Source of the DNA: Gammaproteobacteria bacterium
Lineage (GTDB): Bacteria > Pseudomonadota > Gammaproteobacteria > Pseudomonadales > Pseudohongiellaceae
Length of the DNA: 10,668 nucleotides
Assembly (NCBI GenBank): GCA_003451715.1
Contig: DMJN01000275.1
Location: forward strand, 1 to 10,668
Reading direction: 5' to 3'
The position numbers and the translations under genes are program-made. This document shows, piece after piece, positions 1 through 7,224 of this stretch (positions are counted from its first letter, which is position 1; each line of letters starts with the position of its first letter). The notes beneath the pieces are model-generated. The model did not search any database. It was not told the origin of the DNA and saw nothing but the letters and a program-made list of their open reading frames with translations.

Positions 1-1
1 G

Positions 2-1237
2 CCGAATCACTGGAAACGCAACCTTCTGAACGATTTCAATGGAGTAAACCTGCTACGGCAGCACCACATACCAACACCGGACATTCTGCAGCAGACAACC
101 ACCGCCGATCTGGGCGGAGCTGTTTTGATTTTTGACTACCTGCAGCAAGGGGCCAGTCTGAGTGCCCTGTTTGAAGAGGCTACCGATCGGGAGCAGCGAG
201 AGTTCATCATGCAGCAGGCCATCAAGTTGATCGGCCAGTGTCATTGCGGGGGTATCTGGCAAAAGGATATACACCTGGACAATTTCATGCTCGCGGATGA
301 ATGTGTCTACCTGCTGGATGGTGGAGATATAGAAGCCGCTGAGGGTGGATTGGACCTGGAAACGGCTACCTCGAACCTGGCCCTGTTCTTCGCGCAGTTT
401 CCAGTGGCTAAGGACGTGCAGATTTCCAGGTGGCTGGATTACTACCAGGAACATGGGCTGAAACTGGATTCAGGCGAGATCGATCGATTCGAGGAGCGGG
501 TTCGACTTGCCAGGAAAAACAGGCTGCGCCATTTCGAAAAAAAACTGTTCCGTTCTACGACGGCGACCCGTTGTATACGGCAATCCAATAAATTTCTGGT
601 GTACGATCGTGCAATTCATTCTGCAGCGCTTGAGAACTTTATCGCCAATCCAGACAACTATCTTGCTAGCGATGGACTGTTGAAAGCAGGTAATACCAGT
701 ACGGTTGGTGAAGTCAGGCTGGGTGATAGGGAATTCGTATTGAAACGCTATAATATTAAGGGCTTCTGGCATGGGATTTCCCGACTCATGCAACCGAGCC
801 GGGCTCATCATTCCTGGCGCAATGCGTGGATGCTGGAGATGCTGGGCATCGCCACGCCGCACCCCTTTCTTATGCTGGAAGAACGCGTTCTCTGGCTGTT
901 TCGCAGGAGAGCCTATTTCTTGATGGAGAAAGTGCCGGCAGCAAATCTCACCGATCAGCTTGAATCAGGAGTGGTAACTCCCGGAGAAGTAGCCGAATCA
1001 TTCGAAAAGCTGTTTCAGACATTGCATGCATACCGGGTTAGTCATGGCGATATGAAGGCAACTAATTTCATTTTCAATGATCAAAAATTGTATGTTCTTG
1101 ACCTCGATGCCATGCAGCGACATAAGTCGCAGCCCCGGTTCGACACAGCCAGTGCCCGGGATCTGGCACGTTTTCAACGGAACTGGAAGGGAAGCGAATT
1201 TGAAAAGGTGTTTACTGAGATAAGTGAACCAGCATAG
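2..1237 (+). CDS. Tandem-domain lipopolysaccharide (inner-core) kinase, InaA/WaaP-like; 5' end outside window
   Basis: The reading frame is open from base 2, so the N-terminus lies outside the window; the TTG at 125 is internal. The visible 411 residues hold two kinase-like units. The first has a catalytic-loop-like KDIHLDNF (Asp at 266-268, Asn five residues on) followed by LLDGGD, the metal-binding Asp region. The second has a candidate ATP-binding Lys in FVLKRYN, then HGDMKATNF (Asp 1049-1051, Asn 1064-1066) and VLDLDAM. Both loops keep the D-x4-N spacing of the InaA/RfaP/KdkA kinase group; the first replaces the usual HGD with QKD. Such kinases are cytoplasmic or membrane-peripheral and phosphorylate heptose or Kdo of the LPS core. 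The stop lies 22 bases before the carbamoyltransferase ATG, so the two are probably cotranscribed. Family membership is fairly secure. The exact sugar, and whether both domains are active, are unknown. Confidence 0.82.
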   Translation, partial: PNHWKRNLLNDFNGVNLLRQHHIPTPDILQQTTTADLGGAVLIFDYLQQGASLSALFEEATDREQREFIMQQAIKLIGQCHCGGIWQKDIHLDNFMLADECVYLLDGGDIEAAEGGLDLETATSNLALFFAQFPVAKDVQISRWLDYYQEHGLKLDSGEIDRFEERVRLARKNRLRHFEKKLFRSTTATRCIRQSNKFLVYDRAIHSAALENFIANPDNYLASDGLLKAGNTSTVGEVRLGDREFVLKRYNIKGFWHGISRLMQPSRAHHSWRNAWMLEMLGIATPHPFLMLEERVLWLFRRRAYFLMEKVPAANLTDQLESGVVTPGEVAESFEKLFQTLHAYRVSHGDMKATNFIFNDQKLYVLDLDAMQRHKSQPRFDTASARDLARFQRNWKGSEFEKVFTEISEPA

Positions 1238-1259
1238 TCCTGCCCGACTGGATAACGAC

Positions 1260-3008
1260 ATGGCTACCATTACACTAGGACTTTCAGGCTCGGTTGGGCA
1301 TGACCCGGCAGCGGCCCTGTTTATCGATGGGGAGCTGATTGCCGCAATCGAAGAAGAACGCCTGTTACGCCGCAAGCATGCTAAGAATGAACTTCCTTAC
1401 CTCGCTGCCAGACAGTGCATTCAGATAGCCGGCTTGAAGGCAGCCGACATAGACCAGGTTGCCATACCCTATGCGCCCATCTCTTTATTCAGCAAGGCTC
1501 GCTGGCACTATGCCTATCGGCACTGGTATGCACCGGATCGCAGCATCGATAGCTTGTTCAACGGTAATCGTCGATTCCGGAGATATATTAAAGATCTGAA
1601 TGGGCTGCTGGAAAAACTGCACATTTTCAAGTCGAACGTGAAACTGGTGACGGTGGAGCATCAACTGGCTCACGCCAGTAGTTGTTACCACCTTAATGAA
1701 TCACCTGAGAAGACGGCCATCTTCTGTATTGATTCCAAGGGGGAGTACTCGAATATCTTTCTCGGCTACGGTGAAAACGGTGGGATCAAGAAGATTAAGG
1801 AATTCTACAATCCAGACTCCTTGTGCGGCATGTACGCTGCTCTAACAGATTATCTTGGATTTGAGATTCTCGATGGGGAGTTCAAGGTCATGGGTATCGC
1901 ACCTTTCGGCGATCCCGACAAATACGACCTATCCTCCCTGGCTTCCTTCGATGGGAGTCACTTCAAGGTTAACAATAAGCTGATCAGCACGATCGGGCTG
2001 CGTCGTTATCGGGCTAAATCCCGCGGCCATTATTTCAGTAAGAAACTGGTTGCAATGCTAGGGCCGCGACGTGCCGGAAATCTGCTGGAAGATCCTTATG
2101 TGCACTACGCGGCAGCTATTCAAAAACTGTATGAAGATATTGCAGTGACGCTGGTGACCCATTACCTGAAAGATATTCTGGAGGAAACCGGCAGACTCGC
2201 CATCGCCGGCACGGGCTCGATGAATATCCGGTTAAACCAAAGGCTCCGTAGCTTGCCGTATGTAAACGAATTGATTGTGCATCCGGCGTGTGGTGATGCG
2301 GGAACCGCCATCGGTGCTGCAGCCTATGCGGTGCGACAGTCCGGTATTAAGCTGCAGGCTGTAAACAACATGTTCCTGGGACCGGGCTACGACAACGCTC
2401 AATGCATCGATGCCTGCGTCATGCACCGGGAGAAACCACAATGGGAGTTGCTGGACAATCCCCATGAAAAGGCGGCCGAATTGCTGGCTCACGGACAATT
2501 AGTTGCCTGGTTTAGAGGGCGCATGGAATTCGGACCACGGGCATTAGGTAACCGCAGTATCCTGGCCAATCCAACCCAGCAAGGAATCGCCGATGCGATA
2601 AACCACCAGGTCAAATTTAGAGAACACTGGCGACCCTTCTCGCCGAGCATACTCGATACAGCGGCTGAAAAAATTCTGCCCAGGGATTACCGCAACAACA
2701 CGATGTGCATGAGTTCGCCGGTTAGTGCCAAGTGGCAGGAGCAATACCCAGTAGTCATCTGCCAGGATGGCACTACTCGTGCCCAGGTAGTAACCGAGCA
2801 GGAGTGCCCCGATTTCTACCGATTACTGCAATGCTTCCAGCAGCTAACCGGCCATGGGCTGCTCATCAACGCTAGCCTGAGCCGCCCCGGTGAAGCGCTG
2901 ATCTGCACGCCCGAAGACGCCGTAGGCATGTTCATGGGTACCGATCTAAACTACATGGTCATGGAGAATGTTTTGGTTACCAAGCGGGAAGCACCTGATA
3001 GCTGGTAG
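1260..3008 (+). CDS. O-carbamoyltransferase, NodU/CmcH/TobZ family (probable LPS-core carbamoyltransferase)
   Basis: This 582-residue protein has the two-part NodU/CmcH structure. Its N-terminal Kae1-like domain, expected to make carbamoyl-adenylate from carbamoyl phosphate and ATP, has HDPAAAL near residue 14 and the HxxxH metal motif in EHQLAH (His134, His138). It also has DSKGE at 158, GEFKVMGIAPFG at 206-217, and GDAGTAIG at 345-352, whose Asp completes the metal site in TobZ. The C-terminal transfer domain has GRMEFGPRALGNRS (420-433), KFREHWRPFSPS, and NASLSRPGEALICTPEDA (537-554). The last motif departs from the common NTSFNxxGEPI form. The ATG at 1260 is chosen because MATITLGLSG fits the family N-terminus; a GTG at 1224 would add 12 residues and overlap the kinase stop. 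Pseudomonas carries a similar gene (wapO) for carbamoylating core heptose beside LPS kinases. That role is likely here, but the acceptor is inferred from context. Confidence 0.9.
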   Translation: MATITLGLSGSVGHDPAAALFIDGELIAAIEEERLLRRKHAKNELPYLAARQCIQIAGLKAADIDQVAIPYAPISLFSKARWHYAYRHWYAPDRSIDSLFNGNRRFRRYIKDLNGLLEKLHIFKSNVKLVTVEHQLAHASSCYHLNESPEKTAIFCIDSKGEYSNIFLGYGENGGIKKIKEFYNPDSLCGMYAALTDYLGFEILDGEFKVMGIAPFGDPDKYDLSSLASFDGSHFKVNNKLISTIGLRRYRAKSRGHYFSKKLVAMLGPRRAGNLLEDPYVHYAAAIQKLYEDIAVTLVTHYLKDILEETGRLAIAGTGSMNIRLNQRLRSLPYVNELIVHPACGDAGTAIGAAAYAVRQSGIKLQAVNNMFLGPGYDNAQCIDACVMHREKPQWELLDNPHEKAAELLAHGQLVAWFRGRMEFGPRALGNRSILANPTQQGIADAINHQVKFREHWRPFSPSILDTAAEKILPRDYRNNTMCMSSPVSAKWQEQYPVVICQDGTTRAQVVTEQECPDFYRLLQCFQQLTGHGLLINASLSRPGEALICTPEDAVGMFMGTDLNYMVMENVLVTKREAPDSW

Positions 3009-3018
3009 GCGATCGAGG

Positions 3019-4539
3019 TTAATGCGCTGTTCTTCTGTAGATAGCCACTCGCTGATTTTTGATGCTGGGAAATGCGGTTTGAAATTCCAGAACACCACGC
3101 AGCGATTCGCTGGATACCAGCTGCGTCATCTCAACATACATCTCAATTGCAATTAGATCATCCTGCCTGGAAGACAGTATGTCAGCCTCAGTCAGGAATC
3201 TCTGAGTCTCGTCATAGTTCTCGATTTTTCCCGTGTAATAGGCGATCGCACGATTATTGGTTATTAGCCGGGAATCTGCTTCCGACCGTATTTCGATCCA
3301 GGCAACCGAATCGGAAATAAAGTCCTTGGGATCGGCAAAGTTGACGAAGGAATCGAATCCCAGGTAGCCAAAGAACAGAATAACGACCCTTTGTCCCAAT
3401 GACCCCCAGGCACGCGCCTGAATACTGTCAATAATTCGGGTCACGATAAGTGGAACAAGCAATGCCACCACCAGGCAGAGTAGCTGGGCATAACGACTCG
3501 ATAGATAACGCGTGAGATAGAGGAATGCAAATAAGATAATGGTGTTGATCGTAACGAAGCATAGCAATGGCATCAGCACATGGCGCTGAACCCGGACAGT
3601 CTTCTTGAAGAAACCCCACAGCAGTATCCAGAAGAACGGACCCCCGATCGCGTTAAACAGATTGGCAACCAGGATGGGAAGTAAACCCGCAAAAAGAAAT
3701 AACAGAATGTATTCCTTCGAATAGGCAGCCGCATACTCTCCGAATACCGCGCCAGCCAATTCCGTCATTTGTGCAGAGCTGGGGTTAAACGTATCCACCA
3801 AAAACGGTTGGTAAGTGGATATGTATTCTGCCAACAGGCCACCGAAACTTAATCCTGTTACGGTCAGCGCCAGCAGTGTCACGATTGATGAGCTTGCGAC
3901 CACGCCTGCCAATTTAAGAAACAATAGTTGTCGTTCCCGCTTAGCGAATCGCGTATCGAGTAATACAGTAAACGGTACAACGAGTAGGTAAATAGCAGCC
4001 TCTAGTCTGAAGCTGATAGCTACTATTAGCGCGGCACTGAATGCGCAGGCATGTTTCAATGAATGTTCTGTAGTGTAGGACAGGTATTGCCATAACGCGA
4101 ACAATGCCAGCGACCAGAATGCCACATCGCGAATGATAAGATAGCGGTATTCATTTATCTGCGGGTAGAGCAATATACAAATCGCTGCTAACAATAACAC
4201 GCGCCTGGAATCATCAATGTACATAATGATGCTGATATATGAATACACCAACAAGGCGAAAAAGAATGCATTTAAAATGAATGCCGAAGTGAACAGGGAA
4301 AAGCCAAGCTGGCTGATGAGGGCAATCAGTACGGAGTAACTGGCCCAGGCATAATGCTGAAACGCAGCAGTTAGACCATCGGCGAGAAAAATCTCGGCCG
4401 TCCTTATGTAGATGTAAGCATCATCGTTGAGTGTATCAGGGAACAGTATAGTAAGCAGTGAGACGAGTAGGCTGGCTGCCACCGCGTAGATTCGAATATC
4501 AATTTGTTTTCTTGTAAAAATAGTCACGTCTGGATTCAT
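3019..4539 (-). CDS. Polytopic membrane glycosyltransferase, GT-C superfamily (GT39/ArnT-like)
   Basis: The product has 506 residues, with roughly ten hydrophobic membrane segments from about residue 16 to 395 and a soluble C-terminal domain of about 110 residues. The first extracytoplasmic loop carries NDDAYIYIRTAE (Asp39, Asp40), the position of the acidic catalytic motif in GT-C enzymes. A second loop carries EYRYLIIRD (residues 130-138). The C-terminal RLITNNRAIAYYTGK resembles the TND...YY patch common in GT39-like proteins. Such enzymes use polyprenyl-phosphate sugars on the periplasmic face of the inner membrane. The ATG shares one base with the lpxL stop (TGATG), so translation is probably coupled. 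This suggests, without proving, action on lipid A or LPS. The stop is 10 bases from the stop of the convergent carbamoyltransferase, with no terminator hairpin seen. Parts of this gene look more AT-rich by eye than hldE, which may reflect membrane codons or transfer. Donor and acceptor are unknown. Confidence 0.75.
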   Translation of the reverse strand: MNPDVTIFTRKQIDIRIYAVAASLLVSLLTILFPDTLNDDAYIYIRTAEIFLADGLTAAFQHYAWASYSVLIALISQLGFSLFTSAFILNAFFFALLVYSYISIIMYIDDSRRVLLLAAICILLYPQINEYRYLIIRDVAFWSLALFALWQYLSYTTEHSLKHACAFSAALIVAISFRLEAAIYLLVVPFTVLLDTRFAKRERQLLFLKLAGVVASSSIVTLLALTVTGLSFGGLLAEYISTYQPFLVDTFNPSSAQMTELAGAVFGEYAAAYSKEYILLFLFAGLLPILVANLFNAIGGPFFWILLWGFFKKTVRVQRHVLMPLLCFVTINTIILFAFLYLTRYLSSRYAQLLCLVVALLVPLIVTRIIDSIQARAWGSLGQRVVILFFGYLGFDSFVNFADPKDFISDSVAWIEIRSEADSRLITNNRAIAYYTGKIENYDETQRFLTEADILSSRQDDLIAIEMYVEMTQLVSSESLRGVLEFQTAFPSIKNQRVAIYRRTAH

Positions 4540-5480
4540 CAGTAAGGTCTTGCTGACTTACCGGCGGCCTGGGTTTTAAAGCGTTTGTGTAACCACAAGT
4601 ACTGATCCGGCTGTTTCTTTACAGCCTCTTCCACTATTCGGTTGATCGTAATGGCATCTTCTTCCTGGTCACCGCTGGGATAAGTTTCCAGCATGGGACT
4701 GAATTCGAGATGATAACCTGAGTTGTCTGCTTTTCGATAATGACTGAAGAAGACAACGGCGGAATCATTAACGTCGGCAAAACGAGCGGTGGCCGTTATA
4801 GTGGCTGCAGTGTTGCCGAAGAATGGTACGAATACAGAATGTTTCGCACCGTAATCCTGATCAGGCGCGTACCAGAGTATATGGCCCTGCTTCAGACTGC
4901 GTACGGCGCCGCGAACATCCTTGCGATTGAATACATTCGGGTAGAGTCTGATTCTACCGTTATACATGACCGCCTCGAACAGGAGATTCTTGTTAGGCCG
5001 GTAGGTGATGTCCATTTTGTGAAACAGGCTTAACAGGAAGCCGCCGATCTCCAGCGTGGTGAAGTGGGCACACAACAGCAACACTCCCTTACCCCTGGCG
5101 ATGGCAACATTGAGATTTTCCAGGCCGGATACAGTAACGCGTTCTCGGAAATCCTCCGGATCACGAGACCAGGCAATGGCGGTCTCGATCAATCCGATGG
5201 CATTGGATATAAATGTCTTCTTTGCCAACTGGCGATGCTCCACCTGCGATAAGTCCGGGAAACACAGCCGCAGGTTAACTTCACAAATATGGCGCCGATC
5301 CCGGGCCAGGTGATAACTCAGAATTCCCAGGAGTTTGCCGATCTGCATCTGCACAGGAAAGGGCAGGTGTGCCACGCCCCACATGAGAGAGACACCCAGC
5401 CAGGTAGGCCAGTAACGGGGCGCTGAGAACTGCCGCAGCGGAATGGACTGGATTGATGCTTCAGGCACGCAACTCGCCAA
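4539..5480 (-). CDS. lpxL: Lipid A biosynthesis acyltransferase (LpxL/HtrB family)
   Basis: The protein adds a secondary acyl chain (laurate in E. coli) from acyl-ACP to Kdo2-lipid IVA at the inner-membrane cytoplasmic face. Counting from the TTG at 5480 it has 313 residues, against 306 in E. coli LpxL. It opens with APRYWPTWLG (20-29), followed by one hydrophobic segment. The HX4E catalytic motif is HFTTLE (His139, Glu144). Further family signatures are YRPNKN, YAPDQDYG (204-211), VFVPFFG and QYLWLHKRFKT (293-303). These match LpxL rather than LpxM as I remember them. The start is uncertain: no ATG lies upstream before an in-frame stop at 5493-5495. The TTG at 5480 has no Shine-Dalgarno, while a GTG at 5466-5468 (309 residues) has a weak GGCGAG ahead. 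The stop overlaps the following glycosyltransferase ATG by one base. A TGCTACAAT extended -10 lies about 45 bases upstream of the start. Confidence 0.93.
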   Translation of the reverse strand: MASCVPEASIQSIPLRQFSAPRYWPTWLGVSLMWGVAHLPFPVQMQIGKLLGILSYHLARDRRHICEVNLRLCFPDLSQVEHRQLAKKTFISNAIGLIETAIAWSRDPEDFRERVTVSGLENLNVAIARGKGVLLLCAHFTTLEIGGFLLSLFHKMDITYRPNKNLLFEAVMYNGRIRLYPNVFNRKDVRGAVRSLKQGHILWYAPDQDYGAKHSVFVPFFGNTAATITATARFADVNDSAVVFFSHYRKADNSGYHLEFSPMLETYPSGDQEEDAITINRIVEEAVKKQPDQYLWLHKRFKTQAAGKSARPY

Positions 5481-5525
5481 ATGACAGGGATTTCAAAATT
5501 GAGGTTTCAAAGCAGTGTGGCGCGA

Positions 5526-5554
5526 ATTGTAGCAGATGCCACCGGGAAACTCAG
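5526..5554 (-). promoter_or_regulatory. Putative sigma70 promoter of lpxL operon
   Basis: On the minus strand, TACAAT (5526-5531) is preceded by TGC, giving an extended -10. A weak -35, CTGAGT (5549-5554), sits 17 bases upstream. The predicted transcription start is near 5519, leaving a leader of about 40 to 50 bases. Position and direction fit lpxL and the glycosyltransferase. Recognised by motif only. Confidence 0.6.
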
Positions 5555-5628
5555 TTTGAGCGGGAATCGAGCTAATTGGCCACTATTGCGCTGCTATTCT
5601 CCACAATGAAGGTATTTTTACTAAAAAA

Positions 5629-5645
5629 TGGCACTATTTATGCCA
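5629..5645. repeat. Short inverted repeat TGGCA-N7-TGCCA in the lpxL/hldE intergenic region
   Basis: Five-base arms (5629-5633 and 5641-5645) flank a seven-base AT-rich spacer, next to another AT-rich stretch (5614-5629). It lies between the two divergent promoters, about 75 bases upstream of the lpxL -35 and 65 bases upstream of the hldE -10. This is a possible protein site, but the arms are short and chance is a fair explanation. Confidence 0.25.
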
Positions 5646-5706
5646 CTTTGCCCAAATAATAGAGGAGTCCGGCTGCTTGCCTGCAATCTACTCTTAATTC
5701 CTGCTG

Positions 5707-5715
5707 TGGTATGAT
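5707..5715 (+). promoter_or_regulatory. Putative extended -10 promoter of hldE
   Basis: TGGTATGAT carries the TGn extension and a good -10, TATGAT (5710-5715). At 17 bases spacing the -35 position reads TCTACT and is poor, as is usual for extended -10 promoters. Transcription would begin near 5722, about 37 bases before the ATG at 5759. The in-frame ATG at 5711 falls inside this -10, so it cannot be the start codon if the promoter is real. Confidence 0.5.
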
Positions 5716-5748
5716 CAGCCGCCAGGAAATACGGGCGTTTGAGCCCAC

Positions 5749-5753
5749 GGAGG
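5749..5753 (+). promoter_or_regulatory. Ribosome binding site that fixes the hldE start
   Basis: GGAGG lies five bases before the ATG at 5759. The upstream in-frame ATG at 5711 has no comparable site, so this decides for the shorter protein. Confidence 0.8.
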
Positions 5754-5758
5754 GTGCG

Positions 5759-7189
5759 ATGAAACTGGAGATGCCTCCGTTTCAGGATGCCAGGCTACTT
5801 GTAATAGGCGATGTCATGCTGGACCGCTACTGGCATGGCGCGGCAACCCGCGTGTCGCCCGAAGCACCGGTACCGGTGGTGCGGGTAGGTAATAGGGAAG
5901 ATCGTCCCGGTGGTGCCGGGAACGTGGCGTTGAACATCGCCGCGTTGGGAAGTGCCACCCGGCTGGTGGGAATAGTCGGCAAGGACGAAACCGGAGAAGA
6001 GCTGAACTCGCGATTGAATGCTGCTGGTGTTTATTGCGACTTCTTAGAATCCGCTGACAAGCCCACCATCACCAAGCTGCGCGTGATCAGCCAGCACCAA
6101 CAGCTAATTCGCCTGGACTTCGAACAGCCCTTCCAACTGTCTGACATTGCAGGCTTACAGGACAAGGCGAAGTCTCTTATCGATGATACTCAGGCACTGG
6201 TTCTTTCGGACTATGGAAAAGGCGCATTGCAGGATGTTTCCGAACTTATCGAGTTGGGTCGCAGCAGAAATATTCCCGTCATCGTCGACCCCAAGGGTGC
6301 CGATTTCCTGAAATATCGAGGTGCTACCCTGCTAACGCCAAACCTTTCGGAATTCGAATCCGTTGTAGGGCCCAGCAGCAACGAGGAAGAGTTTGAGAAC
6401 AAGGGCCTGCGACTGCTCAGTGACCTGAGCCTGGATGCGATTCTCATTACTCGAGGCGAACACGGGATGACGCTTCTTCGACCCGATTCACCGGAGCTTC
6501 ACCTGCCGGCAAGAGCTCAGGAAGTTTTCGATGTTACCGGTGCTGGCGATACCGTGATCTCGGTGTTGGCAGCCGCTATGGCCGCCGGCGATGGATTGGC
6601 AGATGCTACGGCTTTGGCAAATTTGGCTGCCGGATTGGTAGTAGGCAAACTGGGTACGGCGGCGATAAGCGGGCCCGAGTTACGTCGTGCAGTTCTAGCC
6701 GAGCAAGAATCGGGGCGAGGCGTGATGACGGCTGAACAGCTGCAGATCGCCGTACATGACGCCAGGGCTCATGGCGAGAAGATTGTCTTTACCAATGGCT
6801 GTTTCGATATTATCCATGCCGGGCATGTGGGATATCTAGCAGAGGCCAAACAACTCGGCGACCGGCTGATCGTAGCAATCAATGATGATGAATCAGCACA
6901 TCGGTTGAAGGGGGCAGGTCGCCCAATTAATCCAGTAGAGAGACGCATGGCTGTGCTGGCTGGATTGGAAGCCGTGGATTGGGTTGTCAGTTTCACTGAA
7001 GACACCCCCGAGCCATTGTTGGAAGCCTTAAAGCCGGAGGTGCTCGTTAAGGGTGGTGACTACACGCTTGAACAGGTCGTTGGCGGAGACTTCGTGCAAT
7101 CTTATGGCGGCGAGGTAAAGGCGTTGGAGTTTCTCGATAACTGTTCAACGTCCGCCATCATGGAGAAAGTGAAAGAGGTCGGCGAGTAG
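5759..7189 (+). CDS. hldE: Bifunctional D-beta-D-heptose 7-phosphate kinase / D-beta-D-heptose 1-phosphate adenylyltransferase
   Basis: HldE (RfaE) makes ADP-D-glycero-D-manno-heptose for the LPS inner core. Its ribokinase-fold domain phosphorylates heptose 7-phosphate at O-1, and its nucleotidyltransferase domain later adds AMP. From the ATG at 5759 the protein has 476 residues, against 477 in E. coli. The kinase domain shows GDVMLDRYW (17-25), RPGGAGNVALN (49-59), DPKG (177-180) and the anion-hole and catalytic motif DVTGAGDT (258-265, Asp264 the likely base). The C-terminal domain shows FTNGCFDIIHAGH (344-356), whose HxGH is the cytidylyltransferase-like signature. VKGGDY and NCSTSAI follow near the end. 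Both active sites look intact. The ATG at 5711 would add 16 residues that the family lacks. The gene is divergent from lpxL and convergent with the aldo/keto reductase gene, with 35 bases between the stops. Confidence 0.97.
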   Translation: MKLEMPPFQDARLLVIGDVMLDRYWHGAATRVSPEAPVPVVRVGNREDRPGGAGNVALNIAALGSATRLVGIVGKDETGEELNSRLNAAGVYCDFLESADKPTITKLRVISQHQQLIRLDFEQPFQLSDIAGLQDKAKSLIDDTQALVLSDYGKGALQDVSELIELGRSRNIPVIVDPKGADFLKYRGATLLTPNLSEFESVVGPSSNEEEFENKGLRLLSDLSLDAILITRGEHGMTLLRPDSPELHLPARAQEVFDVTGAGDTVISVLAAAMAAGDGLADATALANLAAGLVVGKLGTAAISGPELRRAVLAEQESGRGVMTAEQLQIAVHDARAHGEKIVFTNGCFDIIHAGHVGYLAEAKQLGDRLIVAINDDESAHRLKGAGRPINPVERRMAVLAGLEAVDWVVSFTEDTPEPLLEALKPEVLVKGGDYTLEQVVGGDFVQSYGGEVKALEFLDNCSTSAIMEKVKEVGE

Positions 7190-7224
7190 GTGGTGACTTT
7201 GGCAGGGTTCAGAGGGCCTCTAAA

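Noticed and set aside
53..454. Minus-strand ORF of 133 codons
   Set aside because: It lies opposite the tandem kinase frame, which is open across the region and has kinase motifs; the minus-strand product has no recognisable domain.
470..862. Minus-strand ORF of 130 codons
   Set aside because: Shadow of the kinase gene; low-complexity basic product with no domain or ribosome site that I can see.
3009..3018. Terminator between the convergent carbamoyltransferase and glycosyltransferase genes
   Set aside because: Only ten bases separate the stops, and no hairpin or T run is visible there.
4740..5313. Plus-strand ORFs of 62 to 97 codons
   Set aside because: All lie opposite lpxL, whose catalytic motifs span the same bases; they are out-of-frame shadows.
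5614..5629. AT-rich near-palindrome (ATTTTT...AAAAAT) taken as a terminator
   Set aside because: It lies in a divergent promoter region where no transcript is expected to end, and the stem has no GC pairs.
5711..5758. N-terminal extension of HldE from the ATG at 5711
   Set aside because: It has no ribosome site, overlaps a probable -10 element, and adds residues absent from the family.
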